Shown here piece by piece: positions 1-5,555 of a DNA stretch of 7,274 nucleotides; the first letter of the stretch is position 1; every line of letters starts with the position of its first letter. The notes under the pieces are model-generated. The model did not search any database. It was not told the origin of the DNA and was given only the letters and a program-made list of their open reading frames with translations. The stretch comes from Methanobacteriota archaeon (GTDB lineage: Archaea > Hydrothermarchaeota > Hydrothermarchaeia > Hydrothermarchaeales > JACQPM01), in NCBI GenBank assembly GCA_016207475.1, contig JACQPM010000076.1:1-7274 (forward strand). The letters run 5' to 3'. Made by a program: the position numbers and the translations under genes.

Positions 1-1
1 G

Positions 2-472
2 ACCGAGACGATGCCCATAATGGTCAGGGGTTTCGCCACCATAGACATAGGTGGGGTGAGCACCGACCCCATAAGAGTCGTCAGTGGGGAGAGCTTTACC
101 CTGAACATAAAGGTGGAGAACGTGGAGTTCGAGAAGGCGAAAGCAGTAAAAGCCTCCATCGACCTCCCATTCACCGGGAATAGAGAGGCCTTCATCGGGG
201 AGTTGAAGAGGGACGACGACGCCCCGGCGATCTTCGTCCTAAAGGCCGGGGAACCAGGGGAGTACAGGTACAAGGTCCGGATCGAGTACCTGGACGATAC
301 CGGAAGGCAGGCCTTGGAGGAGAACCTCATCCTGGTCGTCTATCCAGGGCGCGGGGGATTGAGCCCCCTGGCCATCGGGGGGCTGGTGTTTTTCCTCCTG
401 GTAGGATACCTCTTATGGCGGAGGGCCATGACCCCCATCCAGGTATACCTGCGGTGGCGGGAGGGCAGGTAG
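2..472 (+). CDS. C-terminal part of a membrane-anchored beta-sandwich surface protein (COG1361/S-layer-like), 5' truncated
   Basis: The reading frame is open from the first bases of the window, so the gene almost certainly starts upstream. The ATG at 11 is probably internal. Numbered from that Met, residues 5-112 look like an all-beta extracellular domain: alternating hydrophobic strands, a 'VVSGESFTLNIKVEN' type strand pair typical of NEW3/CARDB/COG1361 domains, and a closing 'LEENLILVVYP' strand. One transmembrane helix follows (about 117-138), then a short basic tail (RRA...RWREGR), so the domain should lie outside the cell and the tail inside. The stop lies 1 nt before the permease start, and the next two genes encode an ABC permease and ATPase. 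COG1361-type proteins are often found beside such transporters in archaea, so this is probably the outer component or client of that system. The family call rests on fold-like pattern and context, not on catalytic motifs. Confidence 0.6.
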   Translation, partial: TETMPIMVRGFATIDIGGVSTDPIRVVSGESFTLNIKVENVEFEKAKAVKASIDLPFTGNREAFIGELKRDDDAPAIFVLKAGEPGEYRYKVRIEYLDDTGRQALEENLILVVYPGRGGLSPLAIGGLVFFLLVGYLLWRRAMTPIQVYLRWREGR

Positions 473-473
473 G

Positions 474-1667
474 GTGAACAGGCGGGAGTTGCGGGCAGGC
501 CTCTTCCTTGCCTCCCGGGATATAATGAGGTCCAAGAAGATAGTGGGGCTCGTCTTCCTCTCCCTGGCCTTCAGCTACGTGAACGTGGTCTTCCTGGCCT
601 CCATGATGCAGGGGATGACCCAGACCCTGGTGGGGGTGGCCATAGGCGCCGAGGGCCACATGACCATCCTCCCCAAGGAGGACCAGAGGTTCATCGAGGG
701 TGTAGGGAACCTGAGGAAGAAGCTGGACGCCATCCCCGGCATAGAGGGGGCCACCTCCAGGATAGTGGCGGGGGCTACGGTAGAGTACAAAGGGAAGTCC
801 CTTGGCAGGGCGGTGATGGGGGTCTCGCCTAGGAGGGAGGGGAGGGTCTCGGTCCTCCCCAGCTCCAGGATGGTGGACGGGGAGTTCCTCACCCAGAACG
901 ACCGGGAGGAAGTGGTCATCCCCCTCTTCCTGGCCGACGAGCTGGAGGGGAAGGTTGGGGACAAGGAGTACATCAGGGCCGGGAAGACCATAAAGGTCAC
1001 CTACGGCAACGGCGTCATCAAGGAGTACAGGGTGAAGGGGATCGTAGACCCCCGCTCCTTCGCCTGGTCGAACTACGTCATCGCCACCGAGGACGAGGTG
1101 GAGGAGGTCCTGGGGGTGAGCGACGTCGCCTCGACGGTCAATATACGGATTCGAGATCCCTCCGACCTCAGGAGGTCCAAGCTCGAGCTGACGATGCAGA
1201 ACGCCAGGGGGGATATCGAGATCTGGGAGGAGCGCTTCCAGTCGATCAAGGACTTCACCACGGCCATGATCCTCCTGGGGAATCTCGTCTCCGTGGTGGG
1301 ACTCATCGTGGCCGCCGTCATAATAGCCATCATCATCTACATCAACTCCGAGGGGAAGAAGCGCCAGATAGGCATCCTGAAGGCGATAGGGGCCAAGAAC
1401 GATGTCGTACTGGTGATGTTCTTTGCCGAGGCCATAATCTTCGCCATAGTGGGCATAGCCCTCGGCTTGGCCTTGACCCTCATAGGGGCCAACTACCTCA
1501 TCACTCACCCCATCCGCCTCCCCTTCGGCGATTTAAAGCCCTACCTAACACCCCGGCTCATCCTCATCTCCTGCATCGCCTTCATCCTCATGGCCATGGT
1601 GGCAGGCTCCTACCCCGCGTGGAGGGCCGCCAGGCAGAATATCATCAAGGCCATCTGGGGTGAGTAG
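474..1667 (+). CDS. ABC transporter permease, FtsX/MacB type
   Basis: This is a 397-residue membrane protein with the FtsX/MacB layout: one N-terminal transmembrane helix (about 22-45), a large outer domain (about 46-260, MacB_PCD-like), then three C-terminal helices (about 265-290, 311-340 and 360-383). Two family hallmarks are visible. One is the cytoplasmic coupling segment 'KRQIGILKAIGA' (297-308) after helix 2. The other is the C-terminal 'YPAWRAARQNIIKAI' (380-394). Such permeases do not usually move small solutes. They act by mechanotransmission on lipoproteins, peptides or envelope enzymes. The start is GTG at 474, with GGGAGG about 9 nt upstream inside the preceding gene. The N-terminus 'MNRRELRAGLFLASRDIMRSKK' is typical of the family. 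The 3' end overlaps the ATPase gene by 8 nt, so the two are translationally coupled and probably form a homodimeric permease plus ATPase complex. The substrate cannot be told from the sequence. Confidence 0.9.
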   Translation: MNRRELRAGLFLASRDIMRSKKIVGLVFLSLAFSYVNVVFLASMMQGMTQTLVGVAIGAEGHMTILPKEDQRFIEGVGNLRKKLDAIPGIEGATSRIVAGATVEYKGKSLGRAVMGVSPRREGRVSVLPSSRMVDGEFLTQNDREEVVIPLFLADELEGKVGDKEYIRAGKTIKVTYGNGVIKEYRVKGIVDPRSFAWSNYVIATEDEVEEVLGVSDVASTVNIRIRDPSDLRRSKLELTMQNARGDIEIWEERFQSIKDFTTAMILLGNLVSVVGLIVAAVIIAIIIYINSEGKKRQIGILKAIGAKNDVVLVMFFAEAIIFAIVGIALGLALTLIGANYLITHPIRLPFGDLKPYLTPRLILISCIAFILMAMVAGSYPAWRAARQNIIKAIWGE

Positions 1668-2349
1668 TACGACGGGCAGCCCGATCCTCGAGACCGTCAA
1701 CCTGAGGAAGTCCTACTTCATGGGGAAGGTGGAGGTACCGGCCCTCCGTGGCGTCGACATAAAGGTCGAGGAGGGGGAGTTCGTCTCTCTCATGGGGCCC
1801 TCGGGGTCTGGGAAGACGACCCTCCTGAACATGGTCGGGATGCTCGATGTACCGACCTCGGGGACGGTGCGGATCACCGGCATCGATACGTCCCTCCTGA
1901 GCGACGTGGAGAAGTCGGAGTTCCGCCTCGAGAAGCTCGGCTTCATCTTCCAGTTCTTCAACCTCTTCATGGAGCTGACGGCCATGGAGAACGTGATCCT
2001 CCCAATGATGCTCCAGGGCAAGGGGAAGGAAGAGTATCTCAGGAAGGGGGAGGAGCTCCTCAAGGTCGTGGGCCTGGGGGAGAGGATGAGCCACTACCCT
2101 TCGGAGCTCTCCGGGGGGCAGCAGCAGCGCGTCACCATAGCCAGGGCCCTGGCCAACGAGCCGGCCCTCCTCCTGGCTGACGAGCCCACGGCCAACCTCG
2201 ATTCCCAGACCTCCATCGAGATCGTGGACCTCTTCGGGAGGATTAATAAGAAGGAGGGGAAGACTATATTCATGGTGACCCACGAGGAGGAGCTGGGGAG
2301 GCGGGCGGACAGGATCATAAGGCTGAGGGACGGCCTGGTGGTGGGCTGA
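1660..2349 (+). CDS. ABC transporter ATP-binding protein, MacB/LolD family
   Basis: This 229-residue nucleotide-binding subunit energises the permease encoded just upstream. All motifs are intact: Walker A GPSGSGKT (46-53), Q-loop Gln98 in 'FIFQFFNLF', signature LSGGQQQR (150-157), Walker B LLLADEP (170-176) with catalytic Glu175, D-loop 'NLDS' (179-182) and switch His208 in 'VTHEEE'. The length and the 'FQFFNLFMELTAMENVILPM' segment after the Q-loop are typical of the MacB/LolD/FtsE group. The start is taken as the GTG at 1660, which overlaps the permease stop by 8 nt. No other start gives the normal N-terminus 'PILETVNLRKSYFMG'. The stop is 1 nt before the next ATG. It should sit on the inner face of the membrane. 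Confidence 0.95.
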   Translation: MSSTTGSPILETVNLRKSYFMGKVEVPALRGVDIKVEEGEFVSLMGPSGSGKTTLLNMVGMLDVPTSGTVRITGIDTSLLSDVEKSEFRLEKLGFIFQFFNLFMELTAMENVILPMMLQGKGKEEYLRKGEELLKVVGLGERMSHYPSELSGGQQQRVTIARALANEPALLLADEPTANLDSQTSIEIVDLFGRINKKEGKTIFMVTHEEELGRRADRIIRLRDGLVVG

Positions 2350-2350
2350 G

Positions 2351-2653
2351 ATGGTGGGGAAGGTCAAGGTCACGATATACAGGTACGGGGGGAGGTTCCT
2401 CCTCTACAGGATAACCCAGGATTGCGAGGAATGCGAGCTGAGCGTCCGCATGGCCCGGGGGATCGCCGAAGAGCTCGGTAAGGAGAAGGTGGAGGTGGAG
2501 GTGAAGCCCTGGCTCGACCATTTCATGGAGGCGCTGCTGAAGGGCGGATGGCATACGCCAATCATTTTGATAAATGGCAGGAAGTACTCCCAGGGTGTGG
2601 TCCCTCAGAGGGAGGAGTTCAGGGAGGCGATCCTCCGAGCTATGGAGGAGTAA
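2351..2653 (+). CDS. Small thioredoxin/glutaredoxin-fold protein with CxxC
   Basis: This 100-residue protein has the order of elements of a thioredoxin fold: a first strand (VKVTIYRYG, 5-13), an active-site-like CEEC (Cys25-Cys28) at the head of a helix, a second strand 'KVEVEVKPW' (46-54), then 'HTPIILINGRKYSQG' (68-82) with the expected cis-proline at Pro70, and a C-terminal helix. There is no signal peptide, so it should be cytoplasmic. The acidic Glu-Glu dipeptide between the cysteines differs from classic CGPC thioredoxin or CPYC glutaredoxin, so redox potential and partner cannot be guessed. The ATG lies 1 nt after the ATPase stop, which puts the gene in the ABC operon. It may reduce a component of that system or simply be co-transcribed. 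It could also bind a metal rather than act as an oxidoreductase. Confidence 0.7.
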   Translation: MVGKVKVTIYRYGGRFLLYRITQDCEECELSVRMARGIAEELGKEKVEVEVKPWLDHFMEALLKGGWHTPIILINGRKYSQGVVPQREEFREAILRAMEE

Positions 2654-2665
2654 AGGCTTTATCGT

Positions 2666-2673
2666 AGGAGGTG
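2666..2673 (+). promoter_or_regulatory. Strong ribosome binding site deciding the PAC2 gene start
   Basis: AGGAGGTG at 2666-2673 matches the archaeal anti-Shine-Dalgarno and lies 11 nt before the ATG at 2685. It sets the start there rather than at an in-frame ATG at 2574 inside the preceding gene. A weak TATA-like CTTTATC occurs at about 2657-2663, but it is not convincing as a separate promoter. Confidence 0.6.
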
Positions 2674-2684
2674 GAGGACGATCT

Positions 2685-3461
2685 ATGGACCGGGATATCG
2701 TCATAGTGGAGCAGAAGAAGGTGGACCTATCCAACGCCCTTGTGGTGGTCGGTTTTCCGACCGTGGGCCTGGTCAGCACCATCGCCGCCAACTACGTGGT
2801 GACCTCCCTGGGGCTGGAGAGGATCGGGGCTGTTTACTCCAACTCCTTCCCGCCCGCAGCCGTCGTCCACGACTCCATTCCCATGCCACCCGTCAGGATT
2901 TACGCCAGCAATATCGTCTGCGGCCCGAAGGGAAGCTGCGAGGAACTGGTGGTCATCCTCTCGGAGTTCAACCCCCAGCCCAACCTGGTGAAGCCCCTGG
3001 CCGATGCCATAGTCGAGTGGTGCGCCACCAAGGCCGGGAAGTGCCGCCTGATAGTCACCCTGGAGGGCATCCCCATGGACGGGGGACCCAGGGAGGACCT
3101 GCGGACCTTCGGGCTGGGATCCACCTCCAAGGCCAGGGATATCTTGGGAGGATACGGCATAGAGCAGCTCCAGGAGGGCGTTGTCAGCGGCCTCTCGGGA
3201 GTCCTCCTGTACGAGGGGGAACGCCTGGGGATAGACGTCACCTGCCTCCTGGCCGAGGCCTCCCCCAACTACCCCAATGCCAGGGCCGCCGCTAAGGTCC
3301 TGGAGATGCTGGACAAGATAATACCGGCGTTGCATATAGACCCCCAGCCCCTCTATCTGGAGGCCGAGAAGATCGAGGCCCAGATAAAGTCCCACCTGGA
3401 GAAGGCAAGGCCCGTGACCCAGCCCTTCCCCGAGAGCCCTCCTCCTGGGATATATCGGTAA
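2685..3461 (+). CDS. PAC2-family protein (proteasome assembly chaperone-like, PbaB-type) with HbYX tail
   Basis: This 258-residue protein matches the PAC2 family (DUF75/COG2047-type). It has the N-terminal 'VVVGFPTVGLVSTIAANYVV' segment (20-39), the central 'LIVTLEGIPMDGG' strand-turn (122-134) and the 'LLAEASPNYPNARAAAKVLEMLDKII' block (188-213). Residues about 222-242 form a likely charged helix, followed by a Pro-rich linker (243-255) and the C-terminal tripeptide Ile-Tyr-Arg (256-258). Hydrophobic-Tyr-X at the extreme C-terminus is the HbYX motif used by proteasome activators and by archaeal PbaB to dock in the alpha-ring pockets. The protein probably assembles as an oligomer in the cytoplasm and may bind the 20S proteasome. 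The gene lies 31 nt after the thioredoxin-fold gene. It could share the upstream transcript, although its function does not obviously belong with an ABC transporter. The start is set by the GGAGGTG ribosome binding site. Confidence 0.88.
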   Translation: MDRDIVIVEQKKVDLSNALVVVGFPTVGLVSTIAANYVVTSLGLERIGAVYSNSFPPAAVVHDSIPMPPVRIYASNIVCGPKGSCEELVVILSEFNPQPNLVKPLADAIVEWCATKAGKCRLIVTLEGIPMDGGPREDLRTFGLGSTSKARDILGGYGIEQLQEGVVSGLSGVLLYEGERLGIDVTCLLAEASPNYPNARAAAKVLEMLDKIIPALHIDPQPLYLEAEKIEAQIKSHLEKARPVTQPFPESPPPGIYR

Positions 3462-3471
3462 GTACCGAGCC

Positions 3472-3484
3472 GGAAAAGATTTAA
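3472..3484 (+). promoter_or_regulatory. Putative archaeal promoter (BRE/TATA) of serA
   Basis: In the 48-nt gap before serA, a purine-rich GGAAAAG (3472-3478) resembling a BRE is followed by ATTTAA (3479-3484), a TATA-like box. It lies about 26-31 nt before the serA ATG, so the transcript would begin at or just before the start codon (nearly leaderless). Two GGAG sequences (3495-3498 and 3501-3504) also lie before the start and would matter only on a longer transcript. Confidence 0.4.
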
Positions 3485-3509
3485 GGGAGAAAGAGGAGTA
3501 GGAGCTATC

Positions 3510-5087
3510 ATGAAGATCCTTGTATCTGATCCGTTGCACCCGTCGGGGGTGGAGCTTCTCAAGAAGGTAGGGGAGGTGGAGGTCGCCCAGGGCCTCCAGA
3601 AGGAGCAGCTCCTAGAGAAGGTCAAGGAGATAGATGCCCTCCTGGTGAGGTCCGAGACCAAGGTGACCAAGGAGGTCATAGCGGCTGCGAAGAACCTCAA
3701 GGTCATCGGACGGGCGGGGGTTGGCGTCGATAACATAGATCTGGAGGCGGCGACGGCCCGGGGGATCGTCGTGGTCAACTCGCCGGAGGCCTCATCCATC
3801 ACAGTGGCGGAGCACACCTTGGGGCTGATGCTCTCCCTCGCCAGGAAGGTCCCCAGCGCCAACGCCTCCCTCAAGGGCGGGAAGTGGGAGAAGAAGAAGT
3901 TCATGGGGATCGAGCTCAGGTCCAAGACCCTGGGGGTCGTGGGGATGGGCAGGATAGGCTCCCAGGTGGTGAAGAGGGCGAAGGCCTTCGAGATGGACGT
4001 CCTGGCCTACGACCCCTACCTCTCGGAGAAGCAGGCCAGGGCCTTGGGGGCCAAGGTCACAGACCTGGAGACCGTCCTGAGGGAGGCAGACTTCATCTCC
4101 CTCCACGTCCCCCTGACGGACAAGACCAGAGGGCTGATAGGGAAGGAGACCCTGGAGAAGATGAAGAAGACCGCCTACGTCATCAACTGCGCTAGGGGCG
4201 GGATCGTAGACGAGAAGGCCCTCTTCGAGGCCCTCTCTTCCGGGAGGATCGCTGGTGCAGCGCTGGACGTCTTCGAGAAGGAGCCCCCCCTGGAGAGTCC
4301 CCTCCTCAAGCTGGAGAATATCATCCTCACCCCCCATCTGGGGGCCTCGACGGTGGAGGCCCAGCTCCACGCCTCAGTCATAGCCTGCGAGGAGGTTGCC
4401 AACGTCCTCCAGAACAGGGCTGCGAAGAACGTGGTGAACATGCCGGTCCTGGCCCCCGAGGCCCTCGAGGGGCTGAAGAACTTCATCCCTCTGGCTGGGG
4501 GCCTGGGGAGGTTCGCCATCCAACTCTCCAAAGGGAGGGTTGGCGATGTGGACGTGACATACGCAGGTGGCTTGAAGGACTTTCAGGACCTAGGCGTTCT
4601 TACGAACGCCCTCCTCTGCGGGCTCCTGGCACCCATCCTGACGGAAGGTATAAACCTCTTCAATGCCCCCATCATAGCCAGGAACCGCGGGATAAGGGTG
4701 ACGGAGGGGAAGAGGGAGGACTCGGAGAAGTACCAGAACCTCATCGACCTGAAGGTGAGGACCGACGCGTGGGAGACCACCATAAAGGGGACCCTCCTCG
4801 GCGGAGAGGAGGCCAGGATCGTGGAGGTGGAAGGTTACCCTCTGGACCTCCCCCCCAGGGGGCGGATCCTCCTGGTGAGGCATGAGGACAGGCCAGGGAT
4901 GATAGGAAAGGTGGCCATGGCCCTGGGGGAGCGGGGCATCAACATAGGCTCGATGCAGGTAGGGCGGAGGGAGGTCGGGGGGCTCCAGCTCATGGTGCTG
5001 ACGGTGGACCAAGAGGTGGACCAGAGAGTGCTGGAGGCGGTGAAAGGGATCGCCGGGGTGGAGAGGGTCCAGGCCCTGGTGATGTGA
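3510..5087 (+). CDS. serA: D-3-phosphoglycerate dehydrogenase (long form, C-terminal ACT domain)
   Basis: This enzyme oxidises 3-phosphoglycerate to 3-phosphohydroxypyruvate with NAD+, the first step of serine synthesis, in the cytoplasm. The 525 residues are the usual length of the long SerA form in archaea and many bacteria. The N-terminal substrate domain includes 'GRAGVGVDNID' (67-77). The nucleotide domain has GMGRIG (Gly145, Gly147, Gly150) followed 18 residues after the last Gly by Asp168, which favours NAD over NADP. The catalytic triad is visible: Arg229 in 'NCARGGIVDE', Glu258 in 'DVFEKEPP' and His276 in 'TPHLGAST'. An intervening domain follows (about 315-445). The last domain is ACT (about 452-525, starting 'ILLVRHEDRPGMIGKVA'), which usually binds serine or another amino acid for feedback control. 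No residue seems to be missing. The start ATG follows a likely promoter and GGAG sites. The stop overlaps the next start (TGATG), so a small gene is co-translated. Confidence 0.97.
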   Translation: MKILVSDPLHPSGVELLKKVGEVEVAQGLQKEQLLEKVKEIDALLVRSETKVTKEVIAAAKNLKVIGRAGVGVDNIDLEAATARGIVVVNSPEASSITVAEHTLGLMLSLARKVPSANASLKGGKWEKKKFMGIELRSKTLGVVGMGRIGSQVVKRAKAFEMDVLAYDPYLSEKQARALGAKVTDLETVLREADFISLHVPLTDKTRGLIGKETLEKMKKTAYVINCARGGIVDEKALFEALSSGRIAGAALDVFEKEPPLESPLLKLENIILTPHLGASTVEAQLHASVIACEEVANVLQNRAAKNVVNMPVLAPEALEGLKNFIPLAGGLGRFAIQLSKGRVGDVDVTYAGGLKDFQDLGVLTNALLCGLLAPILTEGINLFNAPIIARNRGIRVTEGKREDSEKYQNLIDLKVRTDAWETTIKGTLLGGEEARIVEVEGYPLDLPPRGRILLVRHEDRPGMIGKVAMALGERGINIGSMQVGRREVGGLQLMVLTVDQEVDQRVLEAVKGIAGVERVQALVM

Positions 5088-5389
5088 TGTACGCCCCAGA
5101 GGACCTGGAGCGGCGGGACGGGACCGGGAAGATCGTCCTCCCAGAAGGCCTCGGTACCGAGGAGGCCTGGGTGGTCCTGAAGGAGACAGGGGCGATCCTG
5201 ACCATAAAACCCACCGAGGGCAGGCTGGCGGAGAAGGGGAAAGAGTATCCTGTCCTCATGAACCCCAAGAGGATGATGACCTCTGCTAGGTACGGCTTTG
5301 CACCCCTCAGCAGGGAGATGGCGGTGGAGAGGCTGGGGGCGGAGAAGGGGGAGCGGTATTACCAGGAATGGTGGGGTATCAAGGGATAG
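5087..5389 (+). CDS. Hypothetical 100-residue protein coupled to serA
   Basis: I do not recognise this protein. The ATG at 5087 shares its A with the serA stop codon TGA, a translational-coupling arrangement. A GTG at 5084 would add one Met residue. Codon choice (AGG, GAG, CTC, ATA) matches the neighbours and supports a real gene. It is soluble and charged, with no membrane segment, no signal peptide and no cysteine. The N-terminal half looks beta-rich ('GKIVLPEGL', 'EEAWVVLKETGAILTIKPTEGRL'). The C-terminal half is helix-like and basic or aromatic ('SREMAVERLGAEKGERYYQEWWGIKG'). Possible roles are an accessory factor for serine metabolism or an unrelated passenger, but nothing in the sequence decides this. 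It is the last gene before the AT-rich gap. Confidence 0.7.
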   Translation: MYAPEDLERRDGTGKIVLPEGLGTEEAWVVLKETGAILTIKPTEGRLAEKGKEYPVLMNPKRMMTSARYGFAPLSREMAVERLGAEKGERYYQEWWGIKG

Positions 5390-5398
5390 CTGATTAGA

Positions 5399-5446
5399 AT
5401 TCTTTTCATCGTTACTGAGTTTTTGCCATAATAAATGAAAAAACTC
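5399..5446 (+). terminator. Putative terminator region of the serA unit: T-runs plus 8-bp inverted repeat
   Basis: Ten nt after the stop of the small gene comes a T-rich stretch (TTCTTTTC, 5400-5407). It is followed by a perfect 8-bp inverted repeat, GAGTTTTT (5417-5424) and AAAAACTC (5439-5446), around a 14-nt AT-rich loop. Archaeal RNA polymerase stops at T-runs with little need for a hairpin, so the TTTTT at 5420-5424 and the earlier T-stretch are good candidates. The stem is weak (mostly A-T), so it may be incidental. Confidence 0.35.
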
Positions 5447-5480
5447 CTGGACTCCTCGCTCTACGCTCACCAGGGGAGTT
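5442..5480 (+). repeat. Imperfect inverted repeat overlapping the upstream one
   Basis: AACTCCTGG (5442-5450) can pair with CCAGGGGAGTT (5470-5480) to give a 9-bp stem with a 2-nt GG bulge (5473-5474) and a 19-nt loop. Its left arm reuses bases 5442-5446, which form the right arm of the 5417-5446 repeat, so the two structures exclude each other. A direct repeat, ACTCCT, lies at 5443-5448 and 5451-5456. The role is unknown. It may be part of an untranslated RNA, a regulator site, or chance. Confidence 0.45.
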
Positions 5481-5506
5481 GTCAAGGGGTGGGTAAAAAG
5501 CTGCTC

Positions 5507-5521
5507 AAAAAGGTAATTAAA
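5507..5521 (+). promoter_or_regulatory. Putative archaeal promoter (BRE/TATA) of the HdrD-like gene
   Basis: AAAAAGG (5507-5513) resembles a BRE and is followed at once by TAATTAAA (5514-5521), a good TATA-like box in an AT-rich gap. With the usual spacing of about 25 nt, the transcript would start near 5541-5546 and leave a leader of roughly 10-15 nt. The leader contains GGTGAGG (5549-5554 plus the preceding G), which sits very close to the ATG at 5556. Confidence 0.5.
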
Positions 5522-5555
5522 TGATGATGGGGAATATGGGACAAGTCGGTGAGGT

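Noticed and set aside
327..1508. A 393-codon open frame on the minus strand opposite the first protein and the permease
   Set aside because: Its product is a low-complexity string rich in Gly, Asp, His, Leu and Pro with no domain, while the + strand here has a clear FtsX-type permease. It results from the GC-rich codon bias.
2574..2684. N-terminal extension of the PAC2 protein from an in-frame ATG at 2574
   Set aside because: The extra residues (Arg/Ser/Gly-rich) are a shadow of the thioredoxin-fold gene, and a strong ribosome binding site at 2666-2673 points to the ATG at 2685.
2727..3539. Long minus-strand frame opposite the PAC2 gene
   Set aside because: Its composition is His/Gly/Leu/Asp-rich as expected of an antisense shadow, and the + strand carries a recognised family.
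5521..5527. ATGATGA matching the C box of an archaeal C/D-box guide RNA
   Set aside because: No CTGA D or D' box follows at a suitable distance, and the site overlaps the promoter region.
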